A DNA stretch of 64,000 nt from Zizania palustris (lineage: Eukaryota; Streptophyta; Magnoliopsida; Poales; Poaceae). The notes below the pieces were generated by a model. That model was not told where the DNA came from. It worked only from the letters and a program-made list of their open reading frames with translations, and made no database searches. The stretch spans positions 26,865,931-26,929,930 of the forward strand of contig JAAALK010000286.1 in assembly GCA_019279435.1 (NCBI GenBank), read 5' to 3'. Made by a program: the position numbers and the translations under genes. This document shows, in pieces, positions 53,518 to 63,800 of this stretch (position 1 is its first letter; each line of letters starts with the position of its first letter).

Positions 53518-55649
53518 GATTGACAGTTTTTATCCTCTGATTCGAAGGGGTCCCTCCGAAGGGGTTCGGAGGTTGTTTCATCGAAGGGTTTTGTGGGCTC
53601 TGTTTGCTGCAGCTGTTGCAGCGGAGTGTGCCTATCAGAGGGGTCCGACAGTACACAATGACTTGGGTGTACCGAAGGGTTCGGTACTTTGGGCGGTACA
53701 CCGGAGTGTGTGCCGAAGGTCGTTTACCCGGAGAGGTCTCCAGGGTACTGGAAACACTTGTCTGTCTGTCTGTGGTGCGCAGGTGGCTTCGGAGGTGACG
53801 AACGGTTCGTAGCAAGTGAACCTGGGTCAAGCGGGAGGCTTAATGCCAGGGGAGCAGGGAGCTCCGCCACGAAGGCTGCGAAGGGGTCGAGGTCGGACCT
53901 TGGGTCAAGGTGCGCCAGGAGAAGGCAGTAAGTGCGGAGTGTGGCTCCGGGTGAAGGTACTCCGAGGCGAAGTCCTCAGAGGCAAGGCACTTCGAAGGGT
54001 ACTCCAAATGGAGTGACTTCGGAGTATGGTGGACCAAGTCCTCAACAATGAGGCAAGGCATTCGAAGTGTGCTCCGGAGGGAGACACTCGAAGGTATACC
54101 TGACGAAGGTCTCAGAAGTCGAGGTGCATCGAAGGCATGGTCCGGGTGAGGATTGTCGAGGAGTGTGCTCGGGGAGAGACACTGCGACGATGTGCTCATG
54201 AAATGCTTCATGCGGAGGCCTTGGACGAAGGAGGGACTTCGAAGGGTGGTACTCCGAAGGTGGGGCTTTGGAGTGAGGCTGGCTTCAGAGTGAAGCTGAC
54301 TTCGGAGTGAGGCTGGCTCCGGAGTGAGGCTGACTTGAGGTACTTTGGCCATGCATGGCTTCGGTACATGGACTGATGGAGTTCGATTTGGGAGAAGCTG
54401 TGAAGCCATGGTGGTCCACTCCGAAGGTGTTGGTGTGAAGGCCCAAGGGCTTTGACGTCTTCGGCTCAAAACCGTCTATGTATCGAAGGCTGAGTTCGGT
54501 GAAGCAAAGGCCGTCAGGCTCAAGGCTTCTCACCGAAGCTACCGCACCCCTCGCGTCCGAAGGGGGGTTTCTGAAGGGTCCAAAATTGCAAAGGATGACC
54601 GCGTCTGCTCCGCAAAAGCTGGTGCTGTCCCCTCTGCGAAGCTGACAAAAGAAGCCTCCAAATAAAGTAGACTACCAGCTGTACCCCCCTATTCTGATGA
54701 GACAAAACCGGTGTAAACCCTAGGGGTAAAGTAGTCTATTCACAGGGCTAAATAGTGTCTATAAATAGTGGAGGCTAGCTAGGTCACATCAACACTTTGG
54801 GCAGTCATTTTTGAGCTCCTGTGCTAGCCGCCACACACGTTGTATTCGGTCTGTGAGTTCATTTTGTGTTCCCTGTTCAAGCAATGAAGTTTTGATTCTG
54901 TTTTCATTTACTGCTTGAACTTGTATGCGTACTTCACTGCATGCTTTGATCTCTATGAGTCTCACTTCTTTTGAGTTGAGTTTGTGCACTGAATCTTTTC
55001 TGGAGAAGTGTGTGAGAAGCCTATTCAAGTGAAGTGTTATTTTTTCAGTGTCTGTTCACTCTGTGTAAACTGGAGGCTAGACATCTCTGATTACTAGCGA
55101 AGCACTGTTGTTGGCTTAGATCAAAGCTCGTTTTCTTTTGTCGAAGTCCTTGGCAGAGTCTGTTCAGTGTGCATTTAGACCTTTGAAGTACGAAGCCCAA
55201 CACCAGTTGTTGTTGCTGAGTATTTGGTCGAAGTCTGCAGAGGGAAGTCTCCTCTTGCGAAGGGTGAAGTGTGAATCTTGCTCGAAGGCACCTAGTGCGC
55301 TGAGCCTACACTAACTTAGCAGAGTTGATTGAAGTCCTCAAAGGGAAGTCCGCTCTTGCGAAGGGTGAAGTGCGAAGCCTGCTCGAAGGCACCCTGTGTG
55401 TGGAGCCTACACTGACTTAGCAGAGCTGAATTTTCGGGGTTGTGGGTGGAGCGAAGTCTTCTTGGCTTCAAACTTTTGCTCCTTGCGAAGCCTGTTTTCG
55501 AAGGTGTAAAATACCTCCTAACCAGAACTTTGAAGGGTGTGTTCGAAGCCTGTTCCGCAGAAGACGAAATTAAAACAGAAGGCTATTTTTATTCTAAAAT
55601 TTTAAAAGCTCCCATTCACCCCCCTTTGGTCGCTGTTTTTGGTCCAACA
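53518..55649 (+). repeat. Ty1-6 left LTR, first ~40 bases missing
   Basis: It starts inside the LTR at TGATTGACAG and ends TTTTTGGTCCAACA. A TATA box lies at 54760-54767. GAAGG and CTTCGAAG words are very common. The 3' end (CCCATTCACCCCCCTTTGGT) has the motif shared by all Sirevirus-like LTRs here. Confidence 0.75.
54760..54767 (+). promoter_or_regulatory. TATA box of the Ty1-6 left LTR
   Basis: TATAAATA; the copy in the right LTR reads TATTAATA (near 59777) and looks mutated. Confidence 0.55.
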
Positions 55650-56555
55650 TATCTTTTATCTGCCTCTTAGCTAGAATCCTTTACTTTGGATGCTAAAAAT
55701 TGCAACTTAAAAACTATACTGCTTTTTTATGGAAGTATCCAACAATCCCAACAAAAATCAATATCCATGATTTGTGTGCTAAAAAATACAAGATCTATGC
55801 GGGTTTGTTTGTCGCACTATTTTATTCTAGACTGCTTACCATAGCACCTTGGTATGAACTGGGATAACTTAGTGTCTACCAAAATCACTGTCTTAAGCTT
55901 CTGATGGTCCTTCTCGACCTAGGCTTGGCATGATTGGAAAGTAGAAGGTAGACAAGCAAATAATCCCTGGCAATATAAAAAGAATTACAAGTCTAAATTA
56001 TTTGCTTATCAAGCGTGCTAAATGCTTCATACAACTTGACTTGCTTTCCTTGGCAGAAATTGTTTAGCTTTTGCAGTTCCTGTTTTCACTTGTCTAGATG
56101 ACTAGTCTAAGCGGTGATGCTTTTATTTTCTATAATTTTAATAAATTCATGCATCAAAAATTGATTTTGGAATATATTAACTTGAGCTGAGCATCTGAGC
56201 CTGACATTATGATTTGGCACATACTTGCACCTTATGTTTTCATATTTTTCATCATCTCGAAGCCTTGCATCTTTTCATGCTCCTTGATTCTTGTATTGCC
56301 AAAGGGGGAGAAAAATGTCTCGTTTGCCTACCTAAGGGGAGAACAAGTGATGAAGCTGAAAGGGAGAGAAAATTTTTGCTGCCAAAGGGGGATTTATTGC
56401 CAAATGGCTTTCCATGAGTCAAGTCAATAGAAATCCATTTATCAAGTGACATGTTTTGGCTCTTTTCTAAGTTTTTAGGGTCACTTGTGTGCTGAAAACT
56501 TTCAAATTTTCTTAAACTTGAATTTGGTTGTCAATGCACTCATCAACGGGGAGAT
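55650..56555 (+). other. Ty1-6 residual interior: non-coding tail and PPT
   Basis: The block 55797-55972 matches the conserved tail of Ty1-1, Ty1-4 and Ty1-5. AAGGGGGAGA occurs at about 56303 and a close variant at 56387. The tract next to the LTR reads CAACGGGGAGAT (56544-56555), with one base changed. I see no ORF. Confidence 0.7.
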
Positions 56556-56610
56556 TGAGAAACCAAGTGAAATGTGCCTTGGTTACAAGTTTGTGATGAG
56601 TGATTGACAA
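56528..56610 (+). other. Two-layer inverted repeat over the Ty1-6 PPT/LTR junction, with compensatory change
   Basis: The outer arms are TTGTCAATGCACTCATCA (56528-56545) and TGATGAGTGATTGACAA (56594-56610), again with one bulge. Relative to the other families TTGACAAT has become TTGTCAAT, and the opposite arm ATTGTCAA has become ATTGACAA, so pairing is kept. The inner hairpin is AACCAAG and CTTGGTT (56561-56584). Confidence 0.75.
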
Positions 56611-56655
56611 GTTCTCTTCTGGGCGAAGGGGTCCCTCTGAAGGGGTTCGGAGGTG

Positions 56656-58644
56656 TGAGGAGCCATGCTGAATAGCGTGGGCCTCATGGCTCTAGAAGTG
56701 ATGAGTCATTGTCAACGATAGTCAACAAGGACTGAAGAAGAGAAGAGATCTGCTGTTTCATGGGCCGCGTGTGACTCAGGTACACGGGCAGCGAGCGACT
56801 GTCGGGCAGAGGAGGCTGCGAAGTCGGGCTGGCCCAATCCGGGTGCATGGGCCAGAAGCAGTAGAAGACCCACTGGCTGTTGACCAGGACTGACTCAGGT
56901 ACACGGGCGGTGAGTGATTGCCGGGCTGAGAGAGCCGCGGAGTCGGGCCGGCCCAATCCGAGTACCTGGTGCAAAGCTGGTGGAGGCTTTGTCAGTTTCA
57001 GCGTAAAACTGACAACCGTTGATTCTGTATCCGACTGTCCAGAAGAATAGCTTCAGGATATGTCATCTGTTACTCTAGGCCCACAGTCAGTCAGTTGTGT
57101 CTGTAAAAATACCTAAGGGCAGTAGAGTCTTTTTCTGTATTTTTGAGTCTGTAAAAACCCTAAGGGGCTGGTAGAATATTCCTAGTGTTGGGCTGCCTAT
57201 AAATAGCACCCCAATCCCTAGGGTTTGGACTACCCTTTTGTGCTGAAATCAAATCCACCCATTGGGTCACTTTTGCCTCTCTTCTCTCTCTCGTGTGCGC
57301 CGCCAGGACTGGCTCCTCCCTGTTCTTGCATTATTTTCACTCAAATCTCTTAGATGCTTTAATGCTTTGATCCCTGGTGAATTTATTGCTTGCATTTTGT
57401 TTGGTTTGGGGAGTTATTGCCTTACCTACGGGCTGCTGAATTTATTCTTGAAGAGAAGCTTCTTCGGCTGGGAGTGTTCTTCACGGTGGTAGTACTAGTT
57501 CTTGCTGTTGCAAGTAGTACTGCTTTACTATAGCTTCAGTGTTCGGCTGCAGCTTTTCACCTTCTATCCCCCAGCTTTTTGATCGAAGCTGACAGTCTCT
57601 TTTGCCTTTTCCTGGTGTGTCTGGCGAAGCTCGGTTCCGTGCGATGCCCCTCAACTCCGTGAGGCAGGCTCCGATCGAACCTCTTTAAAGGCTTCGCTTA
57701 GACTTCGAACTTCGGTCTTTGTGTCTGAGTTGCTAGATTCGAAGCTCCTCCTGTATGGACAGCATTGCATACTTCGAACTAGCATACTCCGAATCTATCT
57801 GTTCGAAGTGCACACTTCACTAGGTTTCGAAGTTGGGTCCGAAGCTTGTCCGTTCTGATAGACTTCGCTTGGATTTCTTTGTGGCGTGTCTGCCTTCGTT
57901 TCTCCTCTCGAAGTTTTACTTTTCGAAGATAGAGTGTAGGCTTCGGACTTGATTTTCTGTCTCGTAACAGACTTCGCTTCTACGTTTCGAAGGTTGTCTG
58001 TTTGTGTGTTCGAAGCTGTGTGTTCGAAGGTTTAGCTTCGAGACTTTCGGTTCGAAGTACCTTCGAAGTCTTGTCTTCGAAGTGCATACTTCGAAGCAAG
58101 CTTCGGCACTGTTTTTACTTCGCTCCGAAGTTCGTGAGTCGAAGCTGTGTGCGAAGACTTGTCTTCGAAGTGCATACTTCGAACCAAGCTCCGGCACTGT
58201 TTCTTTTCTTCGCTCCGAAGTACTCTTCGCTTCTTACCACTTCGAACTAGGCTAGATAGTGTCACCTTCGGCTTTTCGGACAGACTCAGTCACCATCCTC
58301 CGAAGCAGACTTCGACGTGCGAAGGGGGCTTCTCCAAGTACCGAACAGGAGACAACTTTGGACAGTAACTTCTCTTTTCACTTTATACATACTTAGATTA
58401 TTTCATTGAGAAGTATAGGGCTGTTACAACTTGTTTATCTGCCTAGTTGCACCACTTTAGTTTTACACTGTTTAATCATCAGATGCTTCTAGGTTAGAAA
58501 CCTTTAGACTTAGGCCTTCTGTTTATTTTCTGCTGCGTAGTATTTTTGAGGTGCGTTGGGTATTGGGAACAGGCCATTGATTCGAAAAGATTTTTTAAGG
58601 CGCCCATTCACCCCCCCCCTCTGGTCGCTACTTTCGGTCCTACA
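56656..58644 (+). repeat. Solo LTR of the Ty1-1 family
   Basis: It is 1989 bp, runs from TGAGGAGCCATGC to CGGTCCTACA and matches the Ty1-1 LTR (inverse strand) along its whole length, with moderate divergence. It is flanked by AGGTG on both sides (56651-56655 and 58645-58649). No internal sequence is present, so it is the product of recombination between two LTRs of a former full element. Confidence 0.92.
57198..57205 (+). promoter_or_regulatory. TATA box of the solo LTR
   Basis: GCCTATAAATAGC, identical in context to Ty1-1. If active it would transcribe rightward into the Ty1-6 LTR. Confidence 0.55.
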
Positions 58645-60583
58645 AGGTGTTTATCGAAGGCTTCGAAATTGGTTGGCTGTAGCTGTGCAGTGAAGTTTGT
58701 ATGTCGAAAGGGTCCGACAGAGCACGATGATATATTTGTACCAAATGGTTCGGTACTTTGGGTGGTACATCAGAGTGTGTACCGAAGGATGTTTACCACA
58801 GAGGTCACCAGGGTAATGGAAAATCTTGTCTGCTTGTCGGTGATGCGCAGGAGACTTTGGAAGTGATGGACGGTTCGCAGCAACTAAACTTGAGTCAAGT
58901 GGGAGGCTTGATGTCAGGCGAGCAGGGAGCTCAATCACGAAGGTTATGTGGGATCGAGGTCGGTCCTCGGGTCAAGGTGCGTCAGGCGAAGGCAGAAAGT
59001 GCAGAGGGTGGCTCCAGCTGAAGGTACCCCGAGGCAAAGTCCTCGGAGGTGAGGCACTTCGAAGGGTGCTCTAAAAGGAGTGACTTCGGAGTATGCTGGA
59101 CAAAGTCCTCAGCATTGTGGCAAGGCGTTCGAAATGTGCTCTAGATGGATGCACTTGAAGGGACACCTGACAAAGGTCTCAAAAGTCAAGGTGCATCAAA
59201 GGCATGGTCCGGATAAGGGTTTTTGTAGAGTGTACTCAGGACTGAGACACTGTGAAGGGGTGCTTATGGATATGCTTCATGCGGAGGCCTTGGATTGAGG
59301 GACTTCAAAAGGTGGCAAAGATACTCCGAAGGTAGGGCTTCAGAGTGCGGCTGACTTGAAGTACTTCGTCCATGCATGGCTTTGGTACATGGACTGACAA
59401 AGTTCGAGCTGGGAGTAGATGCGAAGCCGTCGTGGTCCACTCCGGAGGTGATGGTGTGAAGGCTCAAGAGTTTTTTTGGCTTCGGCTCAAAACCGTCAAT
59501 ATATCGAAGACTAGCTTTGGTGAAGCGAAGGCCTTCTAGTTCAAAGCTTGTCACTGAAGCTTCTGCACACTTCGTGTGCGAAGGGGGCTTCAAAAGATTC
59601 CACTATGCAAAGGCAGATCGTGTCTGCTTTGCAAAAGCTAATGCTATATCCTCTACGAAGCTGACAAAAGAAGCCTCTAGTAAAGTAGACTACCATTTGT
59701 ACCCCCTTGTCTGACTGAGACAAAAACAGTGTAAACCCTAGGGGTAAAGTAGTCTATTCTCATCGCTGAGTTGTGCCTATTAATAGTGAGGTTGGCTAGG
59801 TCTAGGAAACACTTTGAGAAACCATTTTTAGAATTACCAAAGCTAGCCGCCACACCCATGTAATCAGTTCTGTGAGTCTTTTATGTTCCCTGTTCATGCA
59901 ATGAAAATTTCATTCAATTTTCTGTTTATTGCTTAAACTTGTATTCTTGTTTTGCACTGCATGCATTGAGATCTCTGCACTTCACTTCGTTCTGCACTAG
60001 CCAGAGTTTTTGCTCTGTTTCTTTTCTATCAAAGTGTGATTGTGTCCAGCTCATGCAATTTGTGTGTGTTTTTCAGTGCATGGTCGCTCTGTGTAAATAG
60101 GAGGGAAGTCCTCACTAATTACTAGCAAAGCACTATGTGAAGTTCGGCTCGAAGCCTGTTTTCTTACTCAATCAAGGTCCTCGGCGCAGTCTGTTCTTTT
60201 TTCTTTATGCCCTTCGAATTACGAAGCCTAGTACTAGTTGATAGTGCGGAGTTTGTTCGGATCTCTCACTAGGAATCATACTCGTGCGAAGTGTTCTAGT
60301 GCGAAGTCTGCTCGAAGGCACCTCGCGTGCAGAGCCTGCATTGTCTTAGCAGAGTTGCGATTTAGGGTATTGTGGGTGCGAGCGAAGTCTTCTTGTCTTT
60401 GACATTTTACCCTAGCGAAGCCTATGTTCAAAGCTGTAAAATACCTCTGAATCAGACCTTCGAAGGGTGAGTTCAAAGCCTGTTCCACAGGAGACAGTAT
60501 TTAAAACAGAAGGTTAATTTTAGCCTGAAATTTTAAAAGCTCCCATTCACCCCCCCCCTCTGGTCGCCCTTTTCGGTCCAACA

Positions 60584-60672
60584 ATAACTATTCGGTATTG
60601 TCATCCTACTCCTAGGTTAGATGACATGGTTGATGAATTGAGTGGCTCTATTGTGTTTTCCAAGGTTGACTT
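60584..60672 (+). pseudogene. RT: Ty3/gypsy RT fragment (Ty3-8)
   Basis: In one frame it reads RYCHPTPRLDDMVDELSGSI followed by VFSKVDF, the region around the first catalytic Asp of plant Ty3 RT (usually KIDL.SGYHQI). It is cut on the left by the end of Ty1-6 and on the right by the Ty3-9 LTR. It belongs to a lineage other than Ty3-1, whose RT reads DPYPMPRIVQLVDSTTGSEL here. Confidence 0.75.
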
Positions 60673-61941
60673 TGCTAGTTTGCACTGTAAACCTGCCGTC
60701 CATCGCATCGTAATCGTGATAATCCTTGCCAATTCACTCGTGAATCATCCGTCTAGCCCCCTTAATGGGTTTTACCGATCTAATCTAGTAATTCGGTCCT
60801 CGACACCAAGGTACATCAACAAAGTACCCATGTATCGTGTTGGGGAACAGTGGAGCTATGCTAGCCCGCAAATTCAAAATTTTCACCCTAAAACCCAAGA
60901 ACCAAGCACGTGTGAGATCATAGATCAGTACCTTCTAGCACTACTTGACGTGCTAGGTGCAGTGGAAGAAGAAGTTGATGAAGCACATAAAGCCTATCCT
61001 CTCTTTGTCTTATCCATTCCTCGCCAATCCAATTGGTGAAGAATTCAACTTCCTCGTGGTGATGGCCACGAGCGTCTCTTTTGGACCAACGCCTCCACGG
61101 AGTCCACACGTACAGGGATGAGATCAATCTCACGCCGGCATGCTAGCACCAGTGGTTAGATTCAGGAGAGTTCTCAATCTCAACTCTTCTAAGGCTCCAA
61201 AGATCTGATGTTCAGAGCCTCCTCCACCCCTCTTTATATAGTGACAATAGACTTATCCTCGAAGAAACATCGGGCATAATAGATCAAATCTATTTTTGCC
61301 CACGTCGGAAGTTCTGATATAGTATCAAAAGTTCTGATCAGGTATTTTCGGACTCCTATTCTGACACGACAATGCAACATATCCAATCTATTTTTCCCAC
61401 CTCGGAACTACCGATACCACTATCAGAACTTTCGATCAGTACAATTTTTCCCCGATTCCAAATCGGAACTTCTGGCTCATCGGAACTTCCGATACCATAT
61501 CAGAACTTTGGATGAAACATTTTCTCTCTGACTCGTGACCAGAAAATAATCAAAGCTTCCGATACTACCTATTGGAACTTCCGATAGACAAAATTTCCTT
61601 GGGCATATCCATCACAATGAGCCTCACCATCACTGTACGCGCCGGCATGCTGAGGTGCTCGCATGACCGGTCCGACTGCCAGTGCGTGGCCGGCTTGATT
61701 GCCCCTACTAGCCAGTCTGACCCCCTTCTTTCGGTCGAATGGGTTGCCCCCTTGCAGTGTGCTTCAATTGCCAAGCGAATCCACCCCAAGTTCCTCGTCA
61801 CTGTCGAGGATCATTGGAATTCTATATTAGTGTTGTTTGGCATTTGGCTAAAGTATGCTAGGTATCTACGTGTTTTTGGATCATCGAATTGGCGTCATTG
61901 TTGATTGGCACTTTATCGGTAGATGTTTGTGTCAACACACA
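60673..61941 (+). repeat. Ty3-9 5' LTR (left boundary approximate)
   Basis: The right end is fixed by the primer site. The left end is placed where the Ty3 RT match stops (TG at 60673 or 60681). A TATA-like TTTATATAG lies near 61234. The region 61305-61590 holds repeated near-palindromes of the form TCGGAACTTCCGA. The ORFs in it show no family resemblance. Confidence 0.55.
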
Positions 61942-61943
61942 TT

Positions 61944-61964
61944 TTGGCAACTCTACTGGGGACA
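61944..61964 (+). other. Ty3-9 primer binding site
   Basis: TTGGCAACTCTACTGGGGAC; the TTGGC.ACTCT.CTGGGGA pattern is common after gypsy LTRs of plants. The tRNA is not assigned. Confidence 0.6.
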
Positions 61965-61967
61965 CAC

Positions 61968-63800
61968 ATGCCAAGCCCAACGGCGTCGGTGACAGGTATG
62001 ACTACCATGACTACATCGACACCCCCTACGCCAACGAACATGGTGAGGGGCGTGGAAATCAACGACAACAACATCGTCCTCCCCACCCTAGAGGAAATTT
62101 CCAAGGAGGATAGGGCAGAGATCGAGGCCAAGACGAGGGAGCTACATGCCATCATGCTTGGGCTCTACACCAAGACCAGTGCGGGCTTCGTCAAGCGCAA
62201 GCCTGATCTACCTACCATATCTATGGGCAAGGTAACATCTAGTCCCCCTCTTTATACCTTAGACATTGAACAAAGCATAGCCACATATATAGATCAAGTG
62301 ATTAGTGCTACATTTGCAAACCGTATAGGACCCAACGTTTAATCTAGGATGGAGGTGTTGTTTAGGAGATTCATATTTTCTAAGGCCACTTCTCCTTCCC
62401 CGATTGTTCACCATTTACACAGTAGGATGGATAGGTGTACCAGAAAAATCATTTCACCTACAGCCGCAGCATCCATGGCCGAGACGGCGTAAAACCCCAT
62501 CTATCAGACCAGCCCCTAGGTCAGTTCGATTGGGATGTGCTAGCCCGCAGTGCACAGTACGAACCCTAGCCCCTCTAGGTCGGTCCAACCGGCGCCTGTC
62601 CATCTGTGGCTTTCGGCACTAGGCTCGTGTGACCATGCCACTGCACCACGTCGGTCCGACCGTCTACCAGGCTGGTCCCACCGACTACCACACATCTTGT
62701 CAAACCGGCGAGATGGTCGATCAGACCGACCTCGGCATAGTTTTTCGGCCACCTCTGGCTCCGCCAATTCTTCCTTTGCCCTCGCCGACTACACCTTCCA
62801 CTGCCACATATCCACATAGGACCGGCCCTGTGGCATACCATGAGCTAGCATGAGAAGAAGACAACCGAGAAGAATTATATGGCCGACACGCTAGAATACC
62901 ACCTCGTGTCGTGGCCCCGCATGCTAGGCGTCCCAAATATAGAGGCATAGACGACATAGATGAACACATCCGCACGCTATTCAGGGAGTGTGTAGGATAC
63001 GTGCCCCAGATTCGGACTAGGGTTTACCACAAGCTGTACCCAGATTATTTTGATACCATCCCATATCCTCACGGTTTTAGGATTCCAGAGTTCACTAAAT
63101 TCAATGGCGAGGACAATAAAACTACTTGGGAGCATATAGGCTAGTTTTTAGCATAGATTGTTCTCTCTGTCTCTATCCAGCACTTGTTTTACTTGGTTTT
63201 CGTCACTGCCACCTAACTCTATGCATAATTGGGCCCAGTTAGAGCAAAAATTCCATGATCATTTTTATACTAGAGATATTGAGCTTAAACTATCACACTT
63301 GACATCGGTTAAACAAAAAATTAATGAGGTTGTCTCCGAGCACATTAGGAGATTTAGAGACACGAGAAAGTGATGTTTTAATTTTAATATTTCAAAGAGA
63401 GACATAGCTGACTTGGATTTTAGTGGCTTTCACTACAAACTTATGGAGAAGCTAGATGGTCAGGATTTTCTAGAGGTGAACCAACTCTTGTAGAAGGCTC
63501 TGGCCCAGGAAGGCCGAGTCGAAAGTAAAAAGTTCACTAAGAGATTTTAGCAAGCCCAAAGCTGAGTTGCACGTCGTAGAGCATTCCGATGAAGAGTCAT
63601 CAGAAAGTGAGGATGACTCGGCTGACATGTATACAGCCTAGTGGACTTGATCCAACAAGTACAAAGTCATTCACATGCAAGGAATTGTGTCCATCTCCTA
63701 GTAAGAGTTGGTCCAATGAGGTTAAGTACACTTATGACATGACTAAAAGTGATAGAATATTTGATTTCTTATTGACACATAAGTGTTGATAGCGAAAAAT
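61968..63800 (+). pseudogene. gag: Ty3-9 gag, broken
   Basis: The ATG at 61968 opens the frame: IVLPTLEEISKEDRAEIEAK and EQSIATYIDQVISATFANRI, with a stop at 62340-62342. Later pieces read GFRIPEFTKFNGEDNKTTWE, WAQLEQKFHDHFYTRDIELK, LSHLTSVKQKINEVVSEHIR and RRFRDTRK, the core of a retrotransposon gag domain. Many stops and frame changes separate them. The domain has the F.G.....TWEHI and W..L...F...F patterns expected of capsid in plant gypsy elements. No zinc knuckle or protease is seen before the window ends. Confidence 0.75.

Larger units (their letters stand above)
53518..60583 (+). mobile_element. Ty1-6: copia element with interior mostly deleted
   Basis: Two LTRs of one family lie at 53518-55649 and 56556-60583 (the second split by a solo LTR). 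Between them only 906 bp remain, which match the 3' non-coding tail of the other Sirevirus-like elements. No primer site follows the first LTR and no gag or pol is present. The left flank is Ty1-4 LTR, the right flank a Ty3 RT, and no target duplication is visible. The structure could be a deletion inside one element or a recombination between two. Confidence 0.75.
56556..60583 (+). repeat. Ty1-6 right (3') LTR, split by a solo LTR
   Basis: The part 56556-56655 and the part 58645-60583 together make one LTR (about 2.03 kb) that starts TGAGAAACCAAG and ends CGGTCCAACA. The solo LTR of the Ty1-1 family lies between them. The 5-bp duplication AGGTG proves insertion. Confidence 0.85.

Noticed and set aside
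60626..61039. 137-codon ORF as a host gene
   Set aside because: It starts in a Ty3 RT remnant and runs into LTR sequence; the two parts are unrelated.
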